Positions 1-9,473 of a stretch of 45,545 nt of DNA are shown piece after piece (the stretch's first letter is position 1; each line of letters starts with the position of its first letter). The DNA is from an uncultured Clostridia bacterium (lineage in GTDB: Bacteria > Bacillota > Clostridia > TANB77 > CAG-508): positions 1-45,545 of the forward strand of contig CANRMR010000013.1 of assembly GCA_947631785.1 (NCBI GenBank), in the 5' to 3' direction. The notes under the pieces were generated by a model. That model ran no database searches. It had not been told where the DNA came from and was given only the letters and a program-made list of their open reading frames with translations. Position numbers and translations under genes: made by a program.

Positions 1-124
1 AAATTTTTTACACAAAAATTCCAGCGATTTCTCACTGGAATTTTTGCTTTCGGGTTCCTATTTTAGGACACCCTCTTATGAGGATATATAAAACAAATAA
101 GATATCCTCTAGGAATTTTGAATA

Positions 125-559
125 TTATTTTTTTAATTGATCTGTAGTTTTTTCTATATATGTTGTACTTATTTTTTGATTCATTTTATAATCTGAAAAT
201 TTAATAGTACAACAAACAATTGAAATAATTACAGTAATTATATATAGTGCTTGTATAATACTATCTTCAAATCTATATAATCCAAGACCTAAAGACCATA
301 TTACAAATATTAAACCTGATAATATTATCGATAGAATAATAATTATTATCATATGTTCTTTTGTAAGAAATAATGAAAGCAATCTACCTCCAATAATTCC
401 TCCTACAGTTACCATTGAGATAATTATTAAAGATTGCGTTACAATCCGCACACATATATTTTTATTATATATATGTGGATGCTTGTATAAAATGTCAATA
501 ACTATCCTTGTAACTGCTGTTATAATTCCCCCAATTAATAATATTTTCCAAAATTCCAT
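125..559 (-). CDS. Hypothetical multi-TM membrane protein (144 aa)
   Basis: Intact ORF with hydrophobic segments; contains one zero-frame CGG (codon 38) without a frameshift. Confidence 0.6.
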   Translation of the reverse strand: MEFWKILLIGGIITAVTRIVIDILYKHPHIYNKNICVRIVTQSLIIISMVTVGGIIGGRLLSLFLTKEHMIIIIILSIILSGLIFVIWSLGLGLYRFEDSIIQALYIITVIISIVCCTIKFSDYKMNQKISTTYIEKTTDQLKK

Positions 560-711
560 ATTAATACCTCCTTATTAAATTATTAATATTTCCGTCTGCA
601 TACCATTATGCACAATAAGAAACATATAGTATTTACATAATTATTTTATCATACTTTATCAAAAGTTTCAAGGATTATTAAATATTATATAATTTTTTTA
701 AATTTAAAATT

Positions 712-1413
712 TTATATTTCTTTTACCTTGTGTTTTTTATTTATAAAAAACATTATTAATCCTGTAATTAAAAATGTAATAACATATGCAGCAATTATTG
801 TACCCCAATTTCCATCTATAATACTACTTCCTGCAATTGTAGAAGAAATAATTGAAGGGAATCTAGCAAATGTAGATATAATAATAAATTTTGCAGGTTT
901 TATTGGAAGCAAACCTCCTATGTATGTTAATAAATCTTTTGGAGTACCTGGTATAAAAAACAATATAAATAATGTTATATCTATCTTGTTTGTATCTTTA
1001 AACCATTTTGAATTTTCTATTTTTTCTACTTTTTCTTTTGAAATAAAACTATATATAAAGTTTTTTCCAAATTTTCTTACAAGAAAAAAAATAACTGCTG
1101 TACTTATAAATACACCTAGGTATACAACTAAAAGTCCACCTATCGGTCCAAAGCTCATTCCAGCTAGCATTTCTACTGGTTCTCCTGGAAGTATAGCTAA
1201 AAAAATTTGTGCAAGCATTAAACCTATAATTACAAATACGCCTTTTACCCCTAAACCTCCTATTTCCTGTTGAAATTTAATTCTTCCTTCTTCTGTTGAA
1301 ATATCTTTAAATAATGGAAATATTTTTATTGTTATATATATTAAAATTAGAATAACTAAAGCTAACATTATTAATTTAAGTACTTGTTCTTTTTTTATTT
1401 TCAAATTTTTCAC
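712..1413 (-). CDS. TVP38/TMEM64 (VTT/SNARE-associated) family membrane protein
   Basis: GEPVEMLAGMSFGPIGG and FFIPGTPKDLLTYIGGL motifs. Confidence 0.85.
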   Translation of the reverse strand: MKNLKIKKEQVLKLIMLALVILILIYITIKIFPLFKDISTEEGRIKFQQEIGGLGVKGVFVIIGLMLAQIFLAILPGEPVEMLAGMSFGPIGGLLVVYLGVFISTAVIFFLVRKFGKNFIYSFISKEKVEKIENSKWFKDTNKIDITLFILFFIPGTPKDLLTYIGGLLPIKPAKFIIISTFARFPSIISSTIAGSSIIDGNWGTIIAAYVITFLITGLIMFFINKKHKVKEI

Positions 1414-1435
1414 CTCATTTTTATATTACATTTTA

Positions 1436-2175
1436 TTATTCATATTTTACATCTACTAAATATAATCCATATGGTGGCAAAGTTTTACCTGCATTTTCTC
1501 TTTTACCTATCCTAATAATTTCTGGAATTTCATCAGGCATTATTTTACCTAATCCAACATCTACAATTGTTCCTGCTATAATTCTTACCATATTATACAA
1601 AAAACCGATTTCCAGTAAGCATTATTTTAATTCTATCTTTTTCTTTTTTTATTTCTGCCTTATATATTTTTCTAATACTACTTTTAGAACTTGTTCCACT
1701 AGCTTTAAAGGCTTTAAAATCATGCTCACCTTCAAAAAATTTTATTGCTTTTTCCATCTTTTCCATATCTAATTTTTGTGGAACATGATATTCTAATTTT
1801 CTAAAAATAGCACTAGCTTGTTCTTCGTTATTAATTACATAGCAGTACGTTTTTTGTTTGCAATTATATCTACTATGAAAATTAATATCTACCTCTTCTG
1901 CTGATTTAATTCTAATAGAGGTTTTTAGCTTTGAATTAATTGCAAAAGCAATCTTATTAATAGGTATATTGCAATTTGTTTTAAAATTTGCAACTTGCCC
2001 TAAAGCATGTACACCAGCATCTGTCCTACCCGAACTATTTAATTCTACATCTTCGTTTGTAATTTGCTTTATTGCCTCTTCAATTTCTCCTTGTATGTTT
2101 AGTTTGTTTGGCTGCCTTTGCCAGCCGACCAAAATCTTTTCCATCATATTCTATTGTTAGCTTTATATTTCTCAT
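1436..2175 (-). CDS. truA: tRNA pseudouridine synthase A, interrupted by two +1 shifts at CGG codons (C at 2127 and 1607)
   Basis: [32 protein letters not shown]...[11 protein letters not shown]...[20 protein letters not shown]...; 740 nt = 246 codons + 2 extra C. Confidence 0.9.
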
Positions 2176-2206
2176 TTTAAATTCCATTCCTTTCAAAAAA
2201 GGACAC

Positions 2207-3094
2207 CTACTGTGTCCCATCTTTTGTTTTTTTCTTTACATTATTTTTTTCAGGAAATCTTTTTGTTATTATATTGTTTATTAGTATTTTCTTTAATGCT
2301 TCTTCATTTACATCTGCAATTAATATTCCATCTTTTGCAACTGAAATTTTTCCAGTTTCTTCTGATACTACAATAGCAATTGCATCCGATTCTTTTGAAA
2401 TTCCAATTGCTGCACGGTGCCTTGTTCCTAGTTCTTTTGCAATATCGCTATCTCCAGCAAGAGGTAACATACATGCTGCAGCAGCTATTTTATTATTGCT
2501 AATTACTACTGCCCCATCATGTAAAGGTGTATTTGGTACAAAAACATTAACCAATAGTTGTGGAGAAACTTCAGAATTAATTGCCACACCTGTTGCAATT
2601 ATATCTTTAATTTGTATATCTCTTTCTATTACAATAAGAGCACCTGTTTTTGTTTTTGCAAGTTCTAAAGAAGCAATTACAATTTTGTATATATCTTCTT
2701 TTGTTTTTGCTACAATATCTTTATCAATTCCTAAAAATTTCGTTAATTTATTAGTTCCAAGTTGCTCTAATGCCCTTCTTAATTCTGGTTGAAAGATAAC
2801 AATAATTACTAATGCTCCATAAGTCATAACTGAATTTAAAATATAGCTTAAAATTCTAAGACCTAATAGTGAACTTACTCCTGCTGCAATTATTAAAAAT
2901 ACAATTCCTTTTAGAAGTTGCCATGCTCTAGAATCTTTTACAATTTTTAATATTTTTACTGCTAAAAATATGACAATTGCAATATCTAAAATAAGCATTA
3001 CACATTGAAATGGATTTTTATATAACCCTTCAATATATGCTTGTATTGTCTGTTCATAAAAATTTTTAATATCAAATAAATAATTATTAATCAT
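2207..3094 (-). CDS. cdaA: Diadenylate cyclase CdaA (DisA_N domain)
   Basis: N-terminal TM helices, PELRRALEQLG, LHDGAVVI and RHRAAIGISKESDA motifs. Confidence 0.93.
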   Translation of the reverse strand: MINNYLFDIKNFYEQTIQAYIEGLYKNPFQCVMLILDIAIVIFLAVKILKIVKDSRAWQLLKGIVFLIIAAGVSSLLGLRILSYILNSVMTYGALVIIVIFQPELRRALEQLGTNKLTKFLGIDKDIVAKTKEDIYKIVIASLELAKTKTGALIVIERDIQIKDIIATGVAINSEVSPQLLVNVFVPNTPLHDGAVVISNNKIAAAACMLPLAGDSDIAKELGTRHRAAIGISKESDAIAIVVSEETGKISVAKDGILIADVNEEALKKILINNIITKRFPEKNNVKKKTKDGTQ

Positions 3095-3107
3095 CAGTTT
3101 ACCTCTT

Positions 3108-3227
3108 TTATCTATTTACAATATAATAAACAAGTGTACCTGCAACAGCTAGCACCATCATTGCAGCTAGTACAAAAGCCATAATTTTTGTAAATATTTT
3201 TCCTTTATCTTTTTTGTTATTTGCCAT
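3108..3227 (-). CDS. Small single-TM protein (39 aa)
   Basis: MANNKKDKGKIFTKIMAFVLAAMMVLAVAGTLVYYIVNR with AGGAGG RBS, just upstream of cdaA. Confidence 0.6.
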   Translation of the reverse strand: MANNKKDKGKIFTKIMAFVLAAMMVLAVAGTLVYYIVNR

Positions 3228-3370
3228 TTTTTATCCTCCTTATAAATTTATATTTGTTATAACACATTTTATACCTTTTTTCAATAAAAAGGAACAAATT
3301 ATTTACTTTTTCATAAAATATATTAAGCATATATGCTTAATTTAAACTTAAGGAAGGAGCTTAAAAATTT

Positions 3371-3868
3371 ATGAATTACGAAGAAGATAATTGTAAAAAA
3401 ATTGATGTAGATGGTATTATTGCATCTGGAAATCAATATGATATTGAAATTGTCATACCAGAAGATAATAGAGATGTAATTTATGGTGTATTAAAAGACT
3501 GCTTTAAAAAACCTATTTGTGATGCTGTCGTTAAATTAATAGAAGTTGAAAATAAACATGGTAAAAAAATAAGAAAACCAGTATCACATACTTTTACAGA
3601 TTCTGAAGGTGAGTTTGTCTTTGGACCATTATGTCCACATAAAAAATATGAAATACAATTTTGGGCAAATAGAGTAAATCATATAAAAATGTGTGCTAAA
3701 TGTACTCATGAAGGTGATTGCTTAGAAGGTGTTAAATTAGATGCTTGCAAAGATTTGTTTGATGAAGATCCTTGTGATAAACCATGTAATAAACCTTGCA
3801 CAGATATTTGTGATAAACCATTTGAAGATCCATGTTCAAAATTTAATGATAACAAAGGATGCTATTAA
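3371..3868 (+). CDS. Carboxypeptidase regulatory-like domain protein with Cys/Pro-rich C-terminal tail
   Basis: VIYGVLKDCFKKPICDAVVKL...TDSEGEFVFGPLCPHKKYEI; tail DPCDKPCNKPCTDICDKPFEDPC; RBS AAGGAGC. Confidence 0.65.
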   Translation: MNYEEDNCKKIDVDGIIASGNQYDIEIVIPEDNRDVIYGVLKDCFKKPICDAVVKLIEVENKHGKKIRKPVSHTFTDSEGEFVFGPLCPHKKYEIQFWANRVNHIKMCAKCTHEGDCLEGVKLDACKDLFDEDPCDKPCNKPCTDICDKPFEDPCSKFNDNKGCY

Positions 3869-3871
3869 TAT

Positions 3872-3912
3872 TTATATAAGGAGGACAATTGTCCCCCTTA
3901 TATATTTTTTAT
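3872..3912. terminator. Inverted repeat terminator (likely bidirectional)
   Basis: ATATAAGGAGGACAATTGTCCCCCTTATATATTTTTT. Confidence 0.7.
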
Positions 3913-4047
3913 AATATTCCCATTTTTTTTGCCATTTGCTTTCCCTTTTTCATAACTTTTTTCTGATTTATCAAATTTTCATTATACATCATCCATATTC
4001 CTGCAGAAACTATTGTACCGTATTAAAATACCCTTCACTAATTTCAT
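3909..4047 (-). CDS. Small membrane-anchored protein (45 aa) with one +1 shift at CGG (C at 4020)
   Basis: MKLVKGILI|GTIVSAGIWMMYNENLINQKKVMKKGKQMAKKMGIL after skipping C; AGGAGG RBS; zero frame stops after 18 codons. Confidence 0.6.
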
Positions 4048-4049
4048 AA

Positions 4050-4460
4050 TTATTTCCTCCTTAATTTATTTAGATTAAAATTATTATGTGTTTTTTTAGA
4101 AATTCTATACTCTCTTACCATTTCATAAATTTGGAAAATTGCAATAAAACCTAAAAAAATTCCAAAAAATCTCTTTAGCAAACTAACATCCATTTTTGTA
4201 GATATGTTAGCACCAATAATTGCGCCTATTATTCCACAAATAGATATTGGTATTGCTAATTTCCAATCAATTATTTTTTGTTTAATATTAATAAAAATTG
4301 CAGCAATAGAAGTTGGTATAAAGAAAACTAGATTAGTTGCTTGGGCTACATGTTGTTCTAGGCCTACAAATAAGGATAAACAAAGTATTAAAATAGTTCC
4401 TCCTCCCATGCCACTTCCACTTACAATTCCTGAAATTACACCAATTAAAATATTTATCAT
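4050..4460 (-). CDS. TSUP (TauE/SafE) family permease
   Basis: MINILIGVISGIVSGSGMGGGTILI. Confidence 0.8.
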   Translation of the reverse strand: MINILIGVISGIVSGSGMGGGTILILCLSLFVGLEQHVAQATNLVFFIPTSIAAIFINIKQKIIDWKLAIPISICGIIGAIIGANISTKMDVSLLKRFFGIFLGFIAIFQIYEMVREYRISKKTHNNFNLNKLRRK

Positions 4461-4507
4461 ATTTTCCCCTTTTAATAAAACTATATATTTTATTTAATCT
4501 TTACATA

Positions 4508-4636
4508 GTAAGCTAAATATATAAAATTATTTGAGCAAAAAAATCATGACGCGCAGTTTGGGAGGGAGAAAAGCGAAGCGGACTTAGGCCAGCAAGGAAG
4601 TATTTTTTTGAGAAAATAATTTTATATATTTAGCTT
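4508..4636. repeat. Long AT-rich hairpin enclosing a GC-richer core (candidate MITE or structured RNA)
   Basis: TAAGCTAAATATATAAAATTATTT ... AAATAATTTTATATATTTAGCTTA arms around GACGCGCAGTTTGGGAGGGAGAAAAGCGAAGCGGACTTAGGCCAGCAAGG. Confidence 0.6.
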
Positions 4637-4682
4637 AGCTTAGATAAATTTTTAATAAATTACCTTATTTTAGTTTTAAAAA

Positions 4683-5031
4683 TCATTGAACTATCATTCT
4701 AATTGATACGTATATTAAAAAAACTATAAAAAAAATTTTTAAAGTCTTATCTGATAATTTTTTTAAAAGCTTTGCTCCTATTATTCCACCGTATAACGCC
4801 ACCTATTCCACAAAGTAAACCTACTTTCCAGTCAATAAAATTTTGATTATAATAAAAAAATCCACTTGCAATTACCATCCATAAAATACAAAAAACAGAT
4901 GTTGCTCTTGCTTTTTTTTGATCTTCACCAAAAATATAAATAAAAGCAGGTACTAATATCATGCCACCACCTGATGCAAAAAATCCATTAATAAAACCTG
5001 CAATTATTCCTACTAATATTTTCTTATACAT
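4683..5031 (-). CDS. TSUP (TauE/SafE) family permease with one +1 shift at CGG (C at 4791)
   Basis: MYKKILVGIIAGFINGFFASGGGMILVPA...GIGGVI|GGIIGAKLLKKLSDKTLKIFFIVFLIYVSIRMIVQ; 349 nt = 116 codons + 1. Confidence 0.85.
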
Positions 5032-5151
5032 ATCTCACCATTTTTTATATACATTTTTATTTATTTTTAGCAAGATATTCTTTTTTATACTTAATTTTAA
5101 TATTAATTTTTAATATTTCAAAATTTAAAATTTTAAATTTTAATACTTTAT

Positions 5152-6396
5152 TTATCTTATTGCGTTTTCATCTTTTATGTAATATTTTGTTTTTAACATT
5201 TTATCTGGCAAATATTGTTGCTCAACCATATGATTTGGATAATCATGTGGATATTTGTATCCTTGTCCATAACCTATAGCCTTCATTCCTTCTACTGGTG
5301 CATTTCTAATATGCATCGGAATATCTCCAGTATCTTTTGTAGACACATCTTCTAATGCTTTATTTATTCCTAAATAACTTGCATTAGATTTTTTTGCTGT
5401 TGCAAGATATACTGCTGCTTCTGCAAGTATAATTCTTGCCTCTGGCATACCAATCATACCTACAGCTTGCATTGCAGATGTTGCTATAACCAATGCATTC
5501 GGATCTGCCATTCCAACATCTTCTGACGCTAAAATTACCATTCTTCTTGCTAAAAATACAGGATCTTCCCCTCCATCTATTGCACGTGCAAGATAAAACA
5601 AACTTGCATCTGGATCACTACCACGCATTGATTTTATAAATGCACTAATGTTATCATAATGACTGTCTCCATTTTTATCAAAAATTGCCTTTTTATTTTG
5701 CATACTTTCTTTTGCAACTTCATCTGTAATTTCAATATAACCATCTTTTGACATAGGTGTGGTAAGCACTGCCACTTCTAAGCCATTTAACGCTGTTCTT
5801 ACATCTCCAGAAGATGCATCTGCAATCTTTTTTAGGGTATCATCTGTAATTTTTATGTTATAACTTGCAAGTCCATCCTCTGATACTAATGCCAATTTTA
5901 GTACTTTAACTATATCTTGTATAGTTAAAGGATTAAGCTTAAATACCATAGATCTAGATATTAATGCTTTATTCACTTCAAAAAATGGATTTTCTGTTGT
6001 TGCACCTATCAAAATAACTGTTCCATCTTCTACAAATGGAAGTAAAGCATCTTGTTGCAGCTTATTAAATCTATGTATTTCATCTATAAACAAAATACAT
6101 TTACCAGATGGGTTAAGTAACATATTTTTAGCTTCTTCTATTACTGCTTTAATTTCTGCAACTCCAGAAGTTACAGCATTTATTTTATAAAATTTGTATT
6201 TTGTTGTTTCACTAATTACTTTTGCAAGAGATGTTTTTCCACATCCTGGAGGGCCATATAAAATAATGCTAGATAATCTATCTGCTTTAATTGTTCTGTA
6301 TAATATTTTATCTTTACCTAAAATATGCTCTTGCCCTACATATTGTTCTAAATTTTTCGGTCTCATGCGATATGCTAAAGGTTTATCTAAGTTCAT
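5152..6396 (-). CDS. rarA: Replication-associated recombination protein A (RarA/MgsA AAA+ ATPase)
   Basis: GPPGCGKTSLAKVI, FIDEIHRFNKLQQDALLP, GATTENPFFEVN. Confidence 0.93.
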   Translation of the reverse strand: MNLDKPLAYRMRPKNLEQYVGQEHILGKDKILYRTIKADRLSSIILYGPPGCGKTSLAKVISETTKYKFYKINAVTSGVAEIKAVIEEAKNMLLNPSGKCILFIDEIHRFNKLQQDALLPFVEDGTVILIGATTENPFFEVNKALISRSMVFKLNPLTIQDIVKVLKLALVSEDGLASYNIKITDDTLKKIADASSGDVRTALNGLEVAVLTTPMSKDGYIEITDEVAKESMQNKKAIFDKNGDSHYDNISAFIKSMRGSDPDASLFYLARAIDGGEDPVFLARRMVILASEDVGMADPNALVIATSAMQAVGMIGMPEARIILAEAAVYLATAKKSNASYLGINKALEDVSTKDTGDIPMHIRNAPVEGMKAIGYGQGYKYPHDYPNHMVEQQYLPDKMLKTKYYIKDENAIR

Positions 6397-6412
6397 ATTT
6401 TTCTCCTTATAA

Positions 6413-7012
6413 TTATTTACTAAGTATTGTAAGTCCCTTTCTAATAATGTCTTCTACTGTTAAAGAATTAACTTCCATTTTTTCAAATGCTTTTTCAATT
6501 TCTTTTCTTTGATATCCTAAAACTTGAAGAGCACTTATTGCTTCTTCTACATTATTATTTTTTACAATTTCTTCTTTTATTGTTTTTTCTTCTACTGTTA
6601 TTTCTTCTTCTTTCTTTAGCTTATCTTTTAATTCTAAAATAATTCTAGCTGCAGTTTTAGCACCAATTCCGGGTATTTTTACCAGCTGTGATGTGTCATT
6701 TGAAATAATTGCAAGCGCAAAGCTAGATGGTGAAATATTAGATAACATGGTTATTGCAGATTTAGCACCAACTCCGCTTACTCCTATCAAAAGTTCAAAC
6801 ATTCTTAGTTCTTCATTAATTAAAAATCCATATATACTAATATCGTCCTCTCTTACATGATAATGTGTAAATACTTTTACTGTATCTCCTATTTCTCCTA
6901 ATTTATTTATCGATGTTTCAGACATATACACTTTATATCCTAATCCACCAACATCTATTACTACATATTTGGCAGATTTCATTTCTAGAATTCCCTTGAT
7001 ATATGCTAGCAT
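6413..7012 (-). CDS. ruvA: Holliday junction branch migration protein RuvA
   Basis: MLAYIKGIL...LIGVSGVGAKSA...KIPGIGAKTAARIILELKDKL. Confidence 0.95.
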   Translation of the reverse strand: MLAYIKGILEMKSAKYVVIDVGGLGYKVYMSETSINKLGEIGDTVKVFTHYHVREDDISIYGFLINEELRMFELLIGVSGVGAKSAITMLSNISPSSFALAIISNDTSQLVKIPGIGAKTAARIILELKDKLKKEEEITVEEKTIKEEIVKNNNVEEAISALQVLGYQRKEIEKAFEKMEVNSLTVEDIIRKGLTILSK

Positions 7013-7191
7013 TTTTTACCTCCTATTATCAAACAAATATTCTTATTGTATTGTATCATATTTTCTTTTTTTTTCAAGTATTATTTTTAAAATTTAAGAA
7101 ATAATATATAAAAATTTACTACTAGTAAATTTTAACCAAAGAGTTTCTGTAAAGTTTTACTCATTCATGCTATATTTTTTCTTGAAAGGAT

Positions 7192-7525
7192 GTGGAAACT
7201 ATGGCTTTAGACTATAATGTAATAGGTAAACGAATTAAACAAGCAAGATTAAAAAAGGGATTTACTCAAGAACAAATCGCCGAAAAATTAGATGTTTCTA
7301 TTGCATTTTTAAGTAGAGTTGAAAGAGGAAATTCACATATTAATTTACGTAGATTAGATGAAATATGTAATATACTTGATGTATCTTTGGGATCTATTTT
7401 AGAAGGTTCTTCTGAAAATTCACGGAAATTATTTAAACAAAGAATTTTCAAGTCTTCTTGAAAACTGTCCCCCTAAAAAACTAAAGTTAATATATAACAT
7501 AAGTAAAATGATTATTGAAGAATAA
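7192..7525 (+). CDS. XRE-family HTH regulator with one +1 shift at CGG (C at 7423)
   Basis: HTH N-terminus; +1 frame restores GNYLNKEFSSLLENCPPKKLKLIYNISKMIIEE, a typical tail for this family. Confidence 0.85.
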
Positions 7526-7534
7526 TTGCAATAA

Positions 7535-7563
7535 AAGCGGAATTTAACAATTCCGCTTTTATT
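7535..7563. terminator. Terminator hairpin
   Basis: AAAAGCGGAATTTAACAATTCCGCTTTT. Confidence 0.75.
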
Positions 7564-8176
7564 ATTCATAATCTTCTAATGTTTTATTTAACTGTTCTGT
7601 ACTATATATTTTAATTCCATTTTTAATGTTTAGCAAATCTTGCTCAGGAAGATAATCTATTGATATATTTGTTATTTCTTTTAAAATTTCTTCACCTTTT
7701 TGATTAACCTTAAAAATTGCAATTTTTCCATCTTGTTCCTTTAGCACATAATGTTCATTACAAAACGCATTTTCTTCTTTTAAAATAACAACTTCATCTT
7801 TAGTAAATTTATCTATTTTCCAATTTGGAAACTGCTTTTTTATTTCATCTTCATCCATATTTACAAATTCTTTTGGTAATTCTACATATGAATTTATTGT
7901 ATGATTACATTTTGTATAAAACTTTTTTAAAACTAACTTTGTATTCGGTGTAATTTTTATTTTTTCAGTATTTGCTTCTACTACTTCATTAGTAGAACTT
8001 ATTTCCTCTTGCGTAACAATTAGTGACTCCTCTTGTTTATTATCTTTATTTTTTATTTTTACACTATAAAAACCTATACCTATGGATAGTAAAAAAATAA
8101 TTAAAACAATACTTGTAATAATAATACCTTTTTTCATACATAACATCCTTTTCTTCTTTTTTGGTATTATTAACAA
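7562..8176 (-). CDS. BofC C-terminal domain-like membrane-anchored protein
   Basis: N-terminal TM plus YTKCNHTINSYVELP...HYVLKEQDGKIAIF...EITNISIDYLPEQDLLNIKNGI. Confidence 0.6.
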   Translation of the reverse strand: MLIIPKKKKRMLCMKKGIIITSIVLIIFLLSIGIGFYSVKIKNKDNKQEESLIVTQEEISSTNEVVEANTEKIKITPNTKLVLKKFYTKCNHTINSYVELPKEFVNMDEDEIKKQFPNWKIDKFTKDEVVILKEENAFCNEHYVLKEQDGKIAIFKVNQKGEEILKEITNISIDYLPEQDLLNIKNGIKIYSTEQLNKTLEDYE

Positions 8177-8193
8177 ATTTTGTATATTTTATA

Positions 8194-9429
8194 CTATTTT
8201 GAAATATTCCATGTTGTAGTTTCATTTTCATTTGAACTTGCTGGTGTGAATTTGACATTAGACTCAAGAGAAACTATGGGGCGGACCCCGTAAGCATTGA
8301 AGGTGCCGTCGCTCACGTAACCGTAATAGTGCACAACCCATAAGTCGAGATCGTTGAAAGCAGAGTCAAGCCACGTCGTTGCATACTTATCAGATTTATT
8401 TTCTTTGCATGGTATCGCTAGTAATTCTTTAAACTCAGTACCATTTACATAAGTTCTAGAACTCGTTTCTTGTTCTTCTTTTGTTATTTCTTTATATACT
8501 GCATCTAGATCGTCTTTTGTCATTGACTGTACATCTGGTTTACCATTAGTTCCTGTTTTAGTTAAATTATTTTTAAACATTCCCTCTACTTTGCTTATGT
8601 CTGCAACATAACTTCCACTTTCACCATCTTTAAACCCACTTTGATAAAATTTATTTTTTTCAGGCGTTTCTTGAATTCCTTTACCGCATTTTATGTTAGT
8701 ATTGAAAAAATTTGTTGTAAGGTTTTCGACTGATGTTGAACTATTATTATAGTGATAATAATTTAATGGTACTCCTGCTGATACTAATTTTACTTCGTTG
8801 TTTTCTTCATCTATTGATATTATTCTCCATTTATTTGCGTATTTATCTTCTGGATAATATCCTTTGTCTTTTCCATCGCTGCCATTTATCCATGTTGCTA
8901 CATTATCATATTTTACTGGATAATTTACGTAGTCTCCTATTTTTAATTGTGAATAATCTACTCCACCAGCTCCTCCACCTGTTAATCCTACTAAAGTATT
9001 ATATAAGTTGTCCATTTCATTTTGCTCTTGCTGAGCAGAGTCTTTATATTTGTCTACTGCTTCTTTGCTTTTTACAAATATTCCGTTTTGTCCTAGAGCT
9101 AGGTTTAGGCTTACTCCTGCTAGGATTATTAGGATAATTACAGTAATTACAAGGGCTACCAATGTGATCGCATGTATTTTGTAGGGGTCAGTCTTGACTG
9201 ACCCGGGTTGGTCAAGACCAACCCCTACATTTTTTTGGTTTGTCTTTGTAGCATTTGGGCAAACAGAGGCGTTTGCCCCTACACCTATATTGCATTTTTT
9301 TGTGGTTGAATTAACAAATACGTCTGCCCCTACATTTGTTTTGGTATTCCTTTGTGGTTTGCGGGCGATTAAAATCGCCCCTACATTGTTTACGTTTTTT
9401 TCTTCTTTTACATTGTTTGTTTTGTACAT
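8194..9429 (-). CDS. Prepilin-like protein with C-terminal DGR-type variable region
   Basis: AITLVALVITVIILIILAGVSLNLALG prepilin N-terminal segment; C-terminal WLDSAFNDLDLWVVHYYGYVSDGTFNAYGVRPIVSLES; N-terminal leader translated from palindromic repeats. Confidence 0.85.
   Translation of the reverse strand: MYKTNNVKEEKNVNNVGAILIARKPQRNTKTNVGADVFVNSTTKKCNIGVGANASVCPNATKTNQKNVGVGLDQPGSVKTDPYKIHAITLVALVITVIILIILAGVSLNLALGQNGIFVKSKEAVDKYKDSAQQEQNEMDNLYNTLVGLTGGGAGGVDYSQLKIGDYVNYPVKYDNVATWINGSDGKDKGYYPEDKYANKWRIISIDEENNEVKLVSAGVPLNYYHYNNSSTSVENLTTNFFNTNIKCGKGIQETPEKNKFYQSGFKDGESGSYVADISKVEGMFKNNLTKTGTNGKPDVQSMTKDDLDAVYKEITKEEQETSSRTYVNGTEFKELLAIPCKENKSDKYATTWLDSAFNDLDLWVVHYYGYVSDGTFNAYGVRPIVSLESNVKFTPASSNENETTTWNISK
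8266..8376 (-). other. Predicted DGR variable region (VR-A)
   Basis: Locally GC-rich; differs from VR-B at 17 codons, positions 1/2 only, third base always identical. Confidence 0.8.
9176..9385. repeat. Cluster of variable-stem palindromic repeats (GGG[C/T]..stem..[G/A]CCCCTAC)
   Basis: GGTCAGTCTTGACTGACC, GGGTTGGTCAAGACCAACCCCTAC, GGGCAAACAGAGGCGTTTGCCCCTAC, GGGCGATTAAAATCGCCCCTAC. Confidence 0.85.
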
Positions 9430-9473
9430 TTTTTCTTTTCCTCCTTGTTTTTACAACATTTTTATTTTTTGTT

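Noticed and set aside
728-1273. Plus-strand ORFs antisense to conserved minus-strand genes (e.g. 728..1273, 2274..2792, 27914..28681, 36894..37448, 32638..33198)
   Set aside because: Shadow ORFs of AT-rich codon bias; the opposite strand encodes clear protein families.
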